DNA of 64,000 bases from Capra hircus. Taxonomy: Eukaryota > Chordata > Mammalia > Artiodactyla > Bovidae. The position numbers and the translations under genes were made by a program. This document shows positions 22,495 through 33,389 of the stretch, piece after piece (position 1 is the first letter of the stretch; each line of letters begins with the position of its first letter). The notes beneath the pieces are model-generated. The model saw nothing but the letters and a program-made list of their open reading frames with translations, searched no databases and had not been told where the DNA came from. The stretch is from contig NC_030811.1 in NCBI RefSeq assembly GCF_001704415.2, forward strand, positions 72,558,069 through 72,622,068, written 5' to 3'.

Positions 22495-22955
22495 TGTCCT
22501 AGACCTTGTTATGTGGCTGTCCCACAAATTACCTCAAACTCAACATATTTTCCCCAGATTTCCTCCTCCTTTTTCTTTATCATGGCATGTGACACCTCTC
22601 CTTGTTCAGGCACTAGAAAACTAGGAGATTTCTTCGATCCTTCCCATTCCCTCACCCCTATCATTTAGCTAGTAACTAACTTCTGTTGATTCTACTGCAT
22701 CAGTGCTGCTTGGCTGCCCCTCCCTTCTCCAGCTGTGCTCAGTACCAGTACAACAGTGTCACTGTTGACCCCACTTCCATACTTCCCCTACACTGATCTT
22801 TCTAACATACATAATTGATTGCATCACCGTCTGACCAATCCATAGTCCCCCACTCTTCTAGCATGGTACGAAAAGCCTTTCCCACACAGGCCCTTCCCAC
22901 TACTCTTTTTCAAATTGCATTCATGCACATTTTAAATTAAACTCTCCCAATACCC
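22495..22955 (+). mobile_element. L2 LINE fragment, ORF2 C-terminal region
   Basis: The plus strand follows L2: AAATTACCTCAAACTCAACAT, GATCCTTCCCATTCCCTCACC, CTTCTGTTGATTCTACTGC, GATCTTTCTAACATAC and GGCCCTTCCCACTACTC-like text. Diverged with indels; it covers the region downstream of the reverse-transcriptase catalytic box. Confidence 0.65.
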
Positions 22956-23042
22956 CATTAGGTGAGTCAGATATTTCCGAGAGATGACATTAACATGAAG
23001 ACATCTAGAAGCCAGGGGTAGAAGTGAGGTGGAACTCTCCTT

Positions 23043-24184
23043 ACTGTGGTGCCCCCACCCTGCTTATTTAACTTAGATGCAGAGTGCATGCATGTTCAGT
23101 CACTTTAGTTGTGTCCTACTTCCAACTCTTTGTAACTCTTATGGACTGTAGCCTGCCAGGCTCCTCGGTCCATGGGAATTCTCCAGGCAAGGATACTGGA
23201 GTGGGTTGTTATCCCCTCCTCCAGGGGATCTTCTCTACCCAGGGATTGAAACCACATCTCATGTCTCCTGCATTGGCACACAAGTTCTTTACCACTAGCG
23301 CCACCTGGAAAGCCCTAAACACAGAGAGTCATGCGAAACACCAAGCTGGATGAAGCTCAGGCTGGAATCAAGATTGCTGGGAGAAATATTAATAACATCA
23401 GATATGCAGATAACATCACCCTAATGGCAGGAAGCGAAGAGGAACTAAAGAGCCCCTTGATGAAGGTGAAATAGGAGAGCAAAAAAGTTGGCTTAAAGCT
23501 CACCATTCTAAATACTAAGATCATGGCACCCGGTCCCATCACTTCAATGCAAATAGATGGGGAAACAATGGATAAAGTGATTGACCTTATTGTCTTGAGC
23601 TCCAAAATCACTGCAGGTGGTGACTGCAGCCATGAAATTAAAAGATGCTTTATCCTTGGAAGAAAAGCAATGACAAACCTAGGTAGCATATTAAAAAGCA
23701 GAGACATCACTTTGCTGATAAAGGTCTGTGTAGTCAAAGCTGTGGTTTTTCCAGTAGTCCTGTACAGATGTGAATTGGACTGTAAAGAAAGCTGAGCACT
23801 GAAAAATTAATGACTTTGAACTGTGGTGCTGGAGAAGACTCTTGAGAATCACTTGGACAGTGAGGAGATCAAACCAGTCAATCCTAAAGGAAATTAACCC
23901 TGGATATTCATTGGAAGGACTGATGCTGATGCTGAACCTCCAATACTTTGGCCACCTGATGGGAAGAGCTGACTCATTGGAAAAGACCAAGATATTGGGA
24001 AAGATTGAGGGCAGGAGGAGAAGGGGGCGACAGAGGATGAGATGGTTGGATGGCATCCCTGACTCAGTGGACATGAGTTTGAGCAAACTCTGGGAGATAG
24101 TGAAGGACAGTGAAACCTGGTGTGCTGCTATCCACGGAGGTCACAAAGAGTCAGACATGACTGAGCAACTGGACAACAATAACC
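23043..24184 (+). mobile_element. BovB LINE, 5'-truncated and split by a Bov-tA
   Basis: The left piece (23043-23084, CACCCTGCTTATTTAACTTAGATGCAG-like) and right piece (23316-24184) join into continuous BovB. The catalytic box at 23403-23414 reads YADN in place of YADD. Downstream frames at 23523-23795 (SKITAGGDCSHEIK, ILKSRDITLL) and 23842-24174 (SNQSILKEINPGYSLEGLM, LQYFGHLMGR, RMRWLDGIPDSVDM) cover the C-terminal region. It ends at the BovB terminus GAGCAACTGGACAACAATAA. Stops occur near 23472 and 23793. The frame reading on past 24184 is fortuitous. Confidence 0.94.
23085..23315 (-). mobile_element. Bov-tA SINE inserted in BovB, antisense
   Basis: The complete antisense Bov-tA head is at 23290-23315 (GCGCCACCTGGAAAGCCC), the body is CAGGGGATCTTCTCTACCCAG, and the tail near 23090 reads GTTCAGTCAC. 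It interrupts the BovB at the conserved CAGAGT(ACATCATG) segment. The flanks cagagtgcatg and cagagagtcatg are the likely duplicated target. Confidence 0.9.
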
Positions 24185-24885
24185 CCAATTCAGTGACTGC
24201 TTCCTTATCATTCCCTGGCCATTTATCCTTGCCTCTAGGGTTTAGCACTATCCACAATCAGCAGTTTTTCAATATGCCTTATTATTTCATGCCTAGATGT
24301 CTTTCCCCTGCCACAGGTACAAGAACATTAAAGCAATATCTTAGTATGAATGCATTTTAAAGCAGTCTAAAACAGCAGCCAAATATTTAACTATTCTTTT
24401 TTTTCTTTCCTAAATCATGACTGTGGTAAGTGCTCTTAACTTATTCTTCCATCTTTCCTTTCTGATTTTCTGTAGGATAAGGATGATTCTTAATGAACTT
24501 TCAACATACTGACTTCCTGTTTTAATCTTTAAATCAACAGTTTTAAGTTACAGTTAAGTGTCTTGCTTCAAGTTGCATTGCTTCTGCTGTTTTAATTGCT
24601 CTTCCCTTTCACTTGTCTTCCCAGGGCACCCTTACCATCTTTTGTTACCACCCCCCCATCACCCCATCTCACACTCTTAGGAAGTCCTTCTAGTCACCCA
24701 TCCTGGTCTCTGATTACAATCAGCCACTGTCTCTGAGCCCTGACTCTCATCTCTATTTTCTCTTCTCTTGGCACCTCTTACACTTTTGTCCCCTCCATAA
24801 GACTTAATCTCTCTAGGACAGGATTCATTCATTTTCTTAACTGATGACACTTCCTAGAGTTTTGGAACAGAGAAGGTATAAGCAG
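24185..24885. other. Unassigned interval
   Basis: About 700 bases, pyrimidine-rich in the second half, with no recognised element or coding signal. Confidence 0.45.
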
Positions 24886-24889
24886 ATAG

Positions 24890-25556
24890 GGTAGGAAGGT
24901 CCCTGAAGGACCTGAAGGAAAAGAACCAGACATAGCTTTTTGACATTAGAGAAGCCATTTTGGCCTATACCATTTTGTGATCTAAGCTTGGCTACAATGC
25001 TTACCCTTTGAAAGGTCCCAGAAATAATGATCTTAAAGGAATAAAAGAACAAACCACTGTTATCAGGCAAAAGAAGGAACAATAGCAAAGATAACAAACA
25101 ATTGTAAAGACTCCTAGTTCTGTTTCAATGGTAAAGATTAGCCCTGAAGCACTTTCTTGAGCTGTTTTGCAGAATTTAAATCCCCCTTGAAAGGTCAACT
25201 TCCAGATCAACTGGAACCTAAGGGATGATGATGTTGACCTTTTCTGACCCTCATGGCTTCAGTCATCTAAAGCTTGGACTCTGTTGACCTTTGCCCCAAC
25301 TCTATGCAGAATTTTCCTCTGCTCAAGTCCCTTCATGAATATGCATACACTGCTCTAACCCCCCTTCATGAATAAGCACATGACCTTGTAACTTTCCCCA
25401 ATTTTGCTATTCAGATAGACATTGCTTTGGGAAAGCTCTCTGGTGTCCTCCTTACTTGCTCAAGTAATAAGTCCTTCCTTTTCCTGGTCTTTGGCTTGGT
25501 TATGTCTTTTGTCTTGACACTCACCAAGAGGTGAACCCAGTTTTGGGGGTAACACA
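24890..25556 (+). mobile_element. LTR-like block, endogenous retrovirus relic (family not named)
   Basis: The right end looks like an LTR R-U5: TGTAACTTTCCCCAATTTTGC, ACTTGCTCAAGTAATAAGTCC (near a polyadenylation-type hexamer), CTTGACACTCACCAAGAGGTGAAC-like text and a terminal GGGGGTAACA. The upstream part has the AGCCATTTTGGCCT motif seen in ruminant gamma-type LTR U3 regions. No internal region or coding frame follows, so if real it is a solo LTR. The 5' limit is a guess and no target-site duplication was found. Confidence 0.5.
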
Positions 25557-25759
25557 GGTGCTTGATATATTGATGCTAAGTCAATAAATGAGGGAAGGAA
25601 TGGGATCCAAAGACAAAAGCCACACCAAAACCCCAGTGCTTTTGAATTCAGCCCTGAGTAAAATCAGATTTTCAAGATCCTTTTGATCAATCCTAGCAGA
25701 ATTCACCACATTCCAAGAGCTGTAAATCTAGAATAAGATTTTTTTTTTTCTTTTAGAAA

Positions 25760-26289
25760 ACCTGAAAGGCAGTTTCATTCTTAAGAGACCAGTCCTTGAA
25801 AGGTTAAAGAACAGTAAGCAAGTAAGGAGATTCTGGATCACAGAAAATCTTGACTGAGGTCAGAGCAATGGCCACCTGGGAGAGTCACAGTAAGAACCAC
25901 TCCAGCCCTAAGAGGATGAGGTGCTGCCTTTTCTTAGAAGGAGGATCTGAAGAGGAAAGGTTAAAATTTTACATAACCTCCTGCTTCTTCTGCCTCTGTA
26001 ACTCAGCTTGCTCCTTGCAAAGTCTGGGTCATGTATGTCTCAGAAAGTGGGGACTCACAATACTAGGAACTGGAGCTTATCTCACTCACCCTTGTCCTGC
26101 TCTTTGCAATCGCCCAGCCCCTGCAAACCCTCAAACCTGCTTAATCATGCCTGTCTGTGTATAAAAACTCTGTAACCCATTTGTTCGGGGCTCAGAGCTT
26201 GGAGTGTTAACTCCTCTGGGCCCAGCGTAATAAACCTGAGTTCTCCAATTCTCCCAATGTGGTTTCTCAAGTACTGGTTTCTGCAACAG
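25760..26289 (+). mobile_element. Second LTR-like block, solo LTR candidate
   Basis: A TATA-like TGTATAAAAAC at about 26157, an AATAAA at about 26229 and a terminal TTTCTGCAACA at about 26288 give the promoter, poly(A) signal and end order of a retroviral LTR. GGGGCTCAGAGCTTGGAG lies between them. Its sequence is unlike the block just upstream. The 104-residue frame at 25850-26164 sits inside the putative U3 and has no domain. The left boundary is uncertain. Confidence 0.52.
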
Positions 26290-27879
26290 GTCCTCAGTGT
26301 GGCCCTATATGGGGAGAGGGGATAAAAAGGAGGACAGAGAGTGGAGAGGAGAGGAAGTTGGAGTTCTAGTTAAATAATGGAATATCAAAGGAGTATTACC
26401 ATCATAGTCCTACACTTCCCTATATGTGCCCTAAAGAAAGCAATGATTTTTTCCCTAGCTAGTTTCTTTTAAGGGTAATATATACATGGTAAAAATTCAT
26501 GGAGTATCAAAAAAATATTTAGTAAATCTCTCTAGCCCTCCAGAAGTCACCACTATTATCCACATGTCTACCTAAATATATATTTATATCTGTACTTTAA
26601 AAGTACTTGGTAGCATCTTATCATCAAGAGCTCTCCATATTAGCTCCTGGAAACCTACTTTTTATTTGTAATAAAAATATATAACATGATATTGACCCTC
26701 TTAGAATTTTCAGTATATACAGTGAGACATTATTTTTTAAACTGCTATATAATATTTCTACTCTGGTTGTACTATATGTGTTTACTCATACCCCTATTGA
26801 TGAATATTTAATTCGTTTCTAGTCTATTGCGATCTGAAGCAATGTGGCCATGAAAATCCTTGTACATATTGTATCAGGGTCCAGGAGGAAGCAGATGGTA
26901 CATCCAAAGCTTACCTGAAGAGAATTTGATGGAGGGACTGTTGACACAGGTGCTGGCAGGATTAATGGACCAAACAATACATGGTTAAGTTGTCAGGAAC
27001 AGGCAACAGTGAGAAGTCTTTACCTCCCCTAGGCATGAAAGGACAAGGGGAGGGAGCAGTGTTGGTAGAAGCCAGTGGGCCCTTAGCCGTACAAGAGAGG
27101 CCACCAAGCTGGAGCTGTGGCCATAGATTGAGAAGTGTAGCCACTGCCAGAACTGCAGCCATCAGAGTAAATATCCTGACTGTGCTCTCCTCTTGCTCTC
27201 TGGTTTCCTACTGATGTACCTGCTGAATATAAGTGGAATCTAGTAGACAAGGAAGCCCAAATGATGCTGATTCATGGGGGTGACACAGGCAGGCAGAGCA
27301 GAGTCAAAAATGTATCTGGAAGGATACGTAGAGAATAATCAGTCTAGTAAGTTTTTGAACAAATATGCCTTTCATCTGTTGGAAATTTTCCTAGAACTAG
27401 AATTGTGGTGTCAATAGGAAGGAAAGAGACCCCTCGATATCCATTCCTCTGATCTTCTGGGCTTATTACTGATACTTAGCTGTGCCTGTGGCTGCTCAAA
27501 ATTAAGACCTTTCTCAGCCTCCCTTTCAGCCAAAGCAATGTAAGAGGAAGTGATGGTGCCTTTGTCCTTTATTATTTATTCCTTCCTGTAATTCACCTCC
27601 TGCCTTGGACTATGAGCTCTAGGGCCACACCCTTTGGGGAGTGAGAGGTGAGCTGGGAAAAAAATCAGATTCCTAAGCGCTTCATATAATTGAGCTGCCC
27701 TACCAGTTTTGGACTGGACTTTATTTACATGGGAGAGAAATACACTTTTACCTTGATAGTTATATTCTTTCATGTGCTATATTACTAATTTTCACAAATA
27801 GGTATAGATAATAGGTTTAAACATTTAAAATTTTTATGGACATTGTCAAACTTGGCATTATAAACTGGATTTTTCAGAC
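26290..27879. other. Mostly unassigned interval
   Basis: About 1.6 kb. The piece at 26720-26880 (CATACCCCTATTGATGAATATTTAATTCG, CTTGTACATATTG) may be a very old L1 fragment in antisense. The rest, including a purine-rich section at 26890-27330, is not recognised. No coding region was supported. Confidence 0.4.
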
Positions 27880-27937
27880 TTTTTCAGTTTGAACCCAGCT
27901 TCTCCATTTACTAGACATGTGATCTTGAACATGTCTT

Positions 27938-27978
27938 AATATGATTCATTTATCTTCCAATATGATTCATTTATCTTC
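27938..27978. repeat. 21-bp tandem duplication beside the L1 insertion
   Basis: The 20 bases at 27938-27957 are repeated exactly at 27959-27978 with one base between. The first copy belongs to the MIR and the second directly abuts the L1 fragment. The two copies lie on the same side of the L1, so this is not an ordinary target-site duplication unless a rearrangement followed. Confidence 0.9.
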
Positions 27979-27984
27979 TTTGCT

Positions 27985-28163
27985 TTTTAAAAAAATTTTG
28001 AAGCATAGTTAATTTACAATGTTGTGCTAATTTCTTCTGTACAGCAAAGTGACTCATTTACATACATATGTATTCTTTATCATATTCTTTTCCATTATGA
28101 TTTGTCACAGGATATTCAATATAGTTCCCTGTGCTATACAGTAGGAACCTGTTGCTTTTCAAG
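27985..28163 (-). mobile_element. Ruminant L1 3' end, antisense
   Basis: An inverted L1 3' UTR: GAAGCATAGTTAATTTACAATG, TTCTGTACAGCAAAGTGAC, CCATTATGATTTGTCACAGG and ATAGTTCCCTGTGCTATACAG. It is the same family as 14236-14517 and was inserted into the MIR. Confidence 0.88.
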
Positions 28164-28316
28164 TTTCTCAGTCTTTAAGTGCCTCAATGTTCTCAGAGGG
28201 ATAACAATGAAAGCCACTTCATTTGGTTGTTATGAGGAATGTATGAATGAAAATATCTAAGCACACAGACCACAGTCTATCCATTACAGCAAATTCTCAG
28301 TAAGTGTAAGCTGTGG

Positions 28317-28522
28317 ACTCATTTGAAAAGACCCTGATGCTGGGAAAGATTGAGGGCAGGAGGAGAAGGGGATGACAGAGGATGAGATGGTTGGATGGCA
28401 TCACTGACTCAATGGACATGGGTTTGGGTGGACTCTGGGAGTTGGTCATGGACAGGGAGGCCTGGCATGCTGCGGTTCACAGGTTCTCAAAGAGTCAGAC
28501 ATGACTGAGCAACTGAACTGAC
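28317..28522 (+). mobile_element. BovB 3' tail, 5'-truncated insertion
   Basis: About 206 bases of the BovB 3' end: ACCCTGATGCTGGGAAAGATTG, GATGAGATGGTTGGATGGCATC, AATGGACATGGG and AGAGTCAGACATGACTGAGC. Flanked by exact 12-bp duplications tgtaagctgtgg at 28305-28316 and 28523-28534, with poly(A) after the second. The poly(A) lies outside the second copy, which is unusual for a BovB end. Confidence 0.9.
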
Positions 28523-28823
28523 TGTAAGCTGTGGGAAAAAAAAAAAAAAAGGTGTCACTCATCACCCAGTTCTGCTAGGGTTGAGTCACAACATGCTGCA
28601 TTCACCCAGGACATTTCACCTGCCCCTGAGAGCAATTCAGGATGGAAAACAGGATAGGGCACTTTATGCTTTAGATAAAGGCCCTAGAGAGTTAAGATGC
28701 ATATCTTAGGAAGGATTTCAATAACCCCAGGTTCTTGCATCTTCCTGTATAGAGAAAAGCACTAATTATTCACTTGAGATATGTTCTTTGTGATTAGCAG
28801 TAAGCATTTACCAAGATGTATGG

Positions 28824-28924
28824 AATGGCAACCCACTCCAATATTCTTGCTAGGGAAATCCCATGGACGGAGGAGCTGGCAGGCTACAGAAGAGTCAGGC
28901 ACAACTTAGTGACTAAACAGCCAC
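28824..28924 (+). mobile_element. Bov-tA SINE fragment, tail half
   Basis: GGAATGGCAACCCACTCCAAT through CATGGACGGAGGAGC to GTCAGGCACAACTTAGTGAC. It lacks the tRNA-derived head, with an internal gap near 28885. Confidence 0.85.
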
Positions 28925-29059
28925 AGCGTGCTTGTATTTTAACATGACTGCATGTATTTTCTAGCCAAAAACATACACATCTACTGGCTCCTCTCCTATT
29001 TCTCCTCCCCTACTCCTCTCCTACTTGGAGCAGTTTACGCTGAGCTACTGAGTAGCTAT

Positions 29060-29180
29060 CTCCATGCGTTTGAGTAAGCTCTGGGAGTTGGTAATGGACA
29101 GGAAAGCCTGGCGTGCTGCAGTTCATGGGGTCGCAAAGAGTCAGACATGACTGAGCAACTGAACTGAACTGAACTGATAG
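29060..29180 (+). mobile_element. BovB 3' tail, short
   Basis: About 120 bases of the BovB terminus (TTTGAGTAAGCTCTGGGAG, GTCGCAAAGAGTCAGACATG), ending in GAACTGAACTGAACTGA. Confidence 0.87.
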
Positions 29181-29329
29181 TCTTCAGAAAGAACCTGAAT
29201 AACACTTAAGCTCACAACTCTCCTGTTGTGTGTTTTCCTTTAAGTCAATAAAGCTAGTGCTATTATTATTATTACTGTGACCATGTTTAATTGCCCTCCA
29301 AAGAAGAAGTACCAGTTAATCTACTCAAT

Positions 29330-29880
29330 GTTTTAAAGTGTTTCCTTCCTCTTCCCTCGACAATATTGTGCACTAGCAAAGATTTTTGTCCAATAGATGA
29401 ATAGTGGTGTTTCATTTTTATTTTAAATTGCTTTCTAAATTATGATGTTGACCATCTTCTCATATTTGTTAAGCCATTTATATTTCTCTTCTGGTGCGCT
29501 TCTTGTCTGTCCTCTGTTCATTCCACTGGTGTTTGTTTTGTTTTGTAATGCATTTGTTTGTTTGTTTTTTTAAGCTTTTAATGTATTATGGAAATTAGTC
29601 TTTTGTCTGTTGCCAGTGGTACAGATATTTTCCCTAATTTTCATTTACATTTTGACTTTATTTTTTTCTATACAAAAATTTTAAATTTTAATATAGTAAA
29701 AATGATCCTTTTTCATCATAACAACTGAGCATAATGTTTGAGTTTTGGAAAGGTCTATCTCACTCTGGATATTAAGAATAATTTTACCATGTTTTCTCCC
29801 AGACCTTTATAGATTGATTTATATCAGAAACCTTTCTCCATCTGGAATTTAATTTGGAGTAAGCAGTGAGATAAGAATTG
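29330..29880 (-). mobile_element. Old L1M ORF2 3' region, antisense
   Basis: In inverted orientation it follows the L1 ORF2 C-terminal order: ATGATGTTGACCATCTTCTC, AGTCTTTTGTCTGTTG, ATTTTCCCTAATTTTC and TTTTCTCCCAGACC. Strongly diverged. Confidence 0.55.
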
Positions 29881-29959
29881 AAATGATTCTGTGGAGAACT
29901 GGGCTGGGGGGTTGATAAAAATAAGCCCCCTGATACATAAACCCTACAGAACTTGTAGC

Positions 29960-30270
29960 TTACTATTTGTAGTGAAATTGTGTTTTAATAAAAAACACAA
30001 TTCAGCCAAGTAAACTTGAAGCTCTAATTGGCTTATTAGGGGACTCATGAATCAGTTAGCATCCTACCTACTGAACAATAGGTCTCCTAGGAAGGATACA
30101 AAATGGATGACTTTTATAGAAAGGAGAGTAGGGCAAGGAAGTCATTAGCAAAAGAAAAAGAAGGGTAATTTGGGGCCAAGACTTCTTCTTTTGGGGGGGG
30201 ACAGGCCAGGATTATATCCTGCAGATTATCTCTTCTTTTTCTGGAAGGGAGTGGAGAGGGCCAGCCTATA
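29960..30270 (-). mobile_element. Possible LTR relic, antisense
   Basis: AATTCAGCCAAGTAAACTTGAAGCTCTAATTGGCTTATT resembles an inverted LTR R region just after a polyadenylation signal, followed by GGGACTCATGAATCAG. The family was not recognised, and the remainder up to about 30900 is unassigned. Confidence 0.33.
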
Positions 30271-30904
30271 TGACAAATTACCTCATTGGTGCTGACTGGA
30301 AAATTCCAAACTGGTTGATTAAGAACACATTTCCAGGGAAGGCTGAAGCTACAATTAGTTTAAGTATTAAATCTAAGTTTTGGTCTCATGGACTTGAACA
30401 CCAATCCCTGTGATTTTCCTCTTTAACACTGTGACCTACACAATAGACAGATTTTGAACAAAGCATGCCATGTACCATTAGGCATGCAGATGTTAGGTGT
30501 GCTTGCTCCTCTTCTTTGTGGAAGACACATGTGTGGTTTGTGGTGGTGTCTGTATTTGCAGGGTGAAGTCCTGCCACGTCCAGCATGCTTACTTCACCAG
30601 GTTGTTAAACTGCCTTTCTTAACACTTCTTATCACCTGATTCTTACTTCTTGGGCACAATTTCTCTGCTACCAGAGTCATCCTGCTACCCTATATCATAG
30701 GTTAGACATGTTATACCTGCTAGCAGTGAACTGTGATCTGTGACATTGTAACGGAAGCAGTGATCTGTGAGCATATGCAGTCAGATACTGCCCATCTTTC
30801 AAGACTAAGGATGAATTAAGCCCAGCAAGCTGGACCATCACTGGGTTCCACCTTTATTGCTTTTCCAGGTGACTTGTCAGTTGCTTAGACAACTAGCTTA
30901 TGGT
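30271..30904. other. Unassigned interval
   Basis: About 630 bases with no recognised element. Opposite-strand frames at 30386-30586 and 30454-30639 are short and lack domains. Confidence 0.4.
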
Positions 30905-31410
30905 GGTTGAGCACACAAGCTCTAGAGTGAAACTATCTGGCTGTGTACTTCCATTCTGCCACTCTTGAGCCATAGGGTCAAGAGCCGACTTTCCTTCAGC
31001 TTCTTGTGCTTTGCTTTCTCCTTTGTCGATGGGGATGATAACATAGTGTGAGGATCAAATAAATAAATATATGTAAAGAGTTTAAACGGAGAAGGCAATG
31101 GCACCCTACTCCAGTACTCTTGCCTGGAAAATCCCATGGACGGAGGAGCCTGGTAGGCTGCAGTCCATGGGGTCATGAAGAGTCGGACACGACTGAGTGA
31201 CTTCAGTTTCACTCTTCACTTTCATGCATTGGAGAAGGAAATGGCAACCCACTCCAGTGTTCTTGCCTGGAGAATCCCAGGGGCAGGGGAGCCTGATGGG
31301 CTGCCGCGTATGGGGTCGCACAGAGTCGGACACGGCTGAAGCGACTCAGCAGCAGCAAAATGTTTAAAAAGACTTTGGCGGTAAGGGCTCAGTAAACATG
31401 ATAAATGTAC
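30905..31410 (-). mobile_element. MIR SINE, antisense, split by BOV-A2
   Basis: The left part 30905-31085 (TGAGCACACAAGCTCTAGAG, CTTCAGCTTCTTGTGC, GATGGGGATGATAAC, GTGAGGATCAAATAAAT) and right part 31355-31410 (GGGCTCAGTAAACATG) are contiguous in MIR. The BOV-A2 sits between them, with gtttaaa at both edges. Confidence 0.78.
31087..31350 (+). mobile_element. BOV-A2 SINE, complete
   Basis: Two-part BOV-A2 from GGAGAAGGCAATGGCACCC to GACTCAGCAGCAGCAAAATG. It is well conserved relative to the copies at 2766-3039 and 21755-22030. The tail has only two CAG units before A residues. Confidence 0.95.
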
Positions 31411-31424
31411 AGCAGCAGAGGCAT

Positions 31425-31626
31425 GTGTGTGCTCAATTAGTCATGTAGGATGCTTTGCAACCCTGCCAGGTACTTCCGTCCATGGAATTTTTCAGGCAAG
31501 CATACTAGAGTGGGTGGCAACTTCCTCCTCCAGGGGATCTTCCCGACCCAGGGATCAAACCTGAGTCTCCTGCATCTCCTGCATTGGCAGGTAGATTCTT
31601 CGCCACTGAGCTACCTGGGAAGCCCA
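31425..31626 (-). mobile_element. Bov-tA SINE, antisense
   Basis: The reverse complement opens GGGCTTCCCAGGTAGCTCAG and carries the promoter-like GGTTTGATCCCTGGGTCGGG before the BovB-like tail. A short local duplication CTCCTGCAT occurs twice near 31568-31584. Confidence 0.92.
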
Positions 31627-31829
31627 AATACTAATAAGACCTTTCCTAATTCACAATATAAAAATAATTTTCCTTTCTCCTAGGAATTTACAGATTCTTT
31701 TATGTAAAAATGTGTAACATAACAAATGTTATGACATATAAGTATAAAACATTATAATAAGAATTACAACGTTTATAAGAAGAAAGTGTTATAATTCCAT
31801 GATCAGTTTCATTATTACTGTTCTTTGAA

Positions 31830-32275
31830 TAATGCGTTTGCTTTGAAATGTCACCTTTGTCATACACTAAATTTGCATCTGCATTTGATTCTAGTTCTGG
31901 ATTCTCTCTCCTGACTCATTCATGTAGCTTAATCACATTTGCTTTGTAATACTTCATTATCTGGTAGAACTTGGCCTCTAATGCCTTATGCTTCCTTTTC
32001 AGAAATTTTTTTCTGGCTGAGTTTGAATTTGATATTTACAAAAAAGCTTAGAACCAGCTGGTCTAATTTTAAAAATCAATTAATATTTTCTTGGGGTTGC
32101 AACAAATTTGCATATTAATTTAGAGAAAATTGATGTTCTTACAATATTAGCTTTTCCTATTCCAGTACAAGGAATAGCTCTCCATTTCTGTTCAGGCTGC
32201 TTTTCTTGTTAATGTCGCTTAGATTTTTAGTTTTGTGAAAGTCTTCTTTATATAGTTTCTGCATGTTTCTTAAAT
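31830..32275 (-). mobile_element. Old L1M ORF2 fragment, antisense
   Basis: The inverted ORF2 order is visible: TTTGTAATACTTCATTATCTGG, TAGAACCAGCTGGTC, TTGATGTTCTTACAATATTAG and TTTCTGTTCAGGC. The conserved ACAATATTGAGTCTTCC-like site near 32139 supports L1. It may be the same old element as 29330-29880. Confidence 0.55.
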
Positions 32276-32362
32276 TTATTTCTTCCTGCCTGCTTACCTG
32301 CCTGCCTGCCTTCCCACCTTCCTCCTCTTTTTCTTTTTCCTTTTCCTTCTCCTTTTTCTTCT
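32276..32362. repeat. Pyrimidine-rich simple sequence
   Basis: A CCTGCCTGCTTACCTGCC tract followed by a TTTTTCCTTTTCC tract. Low complexity, no coding meaning. Confidence 0.9.
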
Positions 32363-33160
32363 GTTAGATTTAATGGCACCAGATCTTTTATTATGTTTTC
32401 TAATTACTTCTTATTTGTATGGGAAAACTATCAATGGTCCCTTTGTGAGCCTGGATTATGTAACTGGTTCAGAAAAATGAATGAAAAATCTAATCTCCCC
32501 TCCATCATTGCAATTATATATAATCACCATATGTTGGAAGGAGATAAATTGAGTCAAGAGAATACATATTTTAGAAGAGAGTCCCTAGAGGAGACAGTAG
32601 CCTGAGGGGGCAGATAGAGAGGGAATAAATCTGACTGAAAAGGGGGCTGACAAAGGGTGAACAAAATGATTGAGGTAACACCTCAAAAGAGGTTGATTAG
32701 AAATAGCACAACTAAAAAAATTATTGATGTGATCAAAGCCACACAGAGAAAGAGTAATGGTGTTGGATTAAAATGAGATAAATGAAACCTTTTACTCAAG
32801 AATATAAATATAAAAAGAAAACAGAAATCATTATTTATAAAACAGAAAATTGATAGCACTATAGATCAATTCAAAGACTATTTTTTACAACAACCAAACT
32901 AAAATCACTGTAATCAAAACTAGTCTTTTTATAAACAGAAAATTCAAATAAACAAAATGAGTAAAAACTGATTACAGTATAGAATCTTTTATTATTAAAA
33001 AAATCTATGTGCCTAATGCTAATAAAATAGAAAATGAATGATGTGGGAGAAAACTGATTTAAGAAAAACTAGCAAGAGAGTGAAAGGTACTCCAGACATT
33101 TTTAAGCTGGCATAACCCTGAGTCCAAAGATGTAATGGGTAAGACCTGCAACCAGTTAGC
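32363..33160. other. Unassigned AT-rich interval
   Basis: About 800 bases, A-rich on the plus strand after 32700. The pattern of AAATAAA and AACAGAAAAT words hints at a degraded L1 in plus orientation, but nothing diagnostic was seen. Confidence 0.4.
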
Positions 33161-33164
33161 CTGG

Positions 33165-33375
33165 CTAGGATCTATTTAACAGACACTTATGTGGTCCTTG
33201 CTCAGTGTCAGGCATAGTTCTGGGCACCTCATGAACGTTAATTCTTCTGACAACCCTGCAAAAGAGGGGTAAGTATTAACCTCATTTTACCCATAAGCAA
33301 ACTGAAGAAATTAGAGGATAAGGAACTTGTCTGCTCCTCGAGCTCACACAGGAGATACACAAAAGGCCTGAGAGT
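33165..33375 (+). mobile_element. MIR SINE
   Basis: Follows MIR closely: CAGACACTTATGTGG, GTGTCAGGCATAGTTCTGGGC, TTCTTCTGACAACCCTGC, CTCATTTTACCCATAAGC and CTTGTCTGCTCCTCGAGCTC. Confidence 0.85.
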
Positions 33376-33389
33376 GCTCCCAACATTCT

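Larger units (their letters stand above)
27880..28316 (-). mobile_element. MIR SINE, antisense, split by an L1 3' end
   Basis: The left half at 27880-27957 (TTTGAACCCAGCTTCTCCATTTACTAGACATGTGATCTTG-like order) and right half at about 28180-28316 (AGTGCCTCAATGTTCTCAGAGGG, GGTTGTTATGAGGAATG) are consecutive parts of an antisense MIR. The inserted L1 end lies between them. Its right edge is cut by a BovB tail. Confidence 0.72.

Noticed and set aside
23842..24360. 172-codon plus frame continuing past the BovB end
   Set aside because: The first 110 codons are BovB. The remainder is read-through into flanking DNA and is not a fusion gene.
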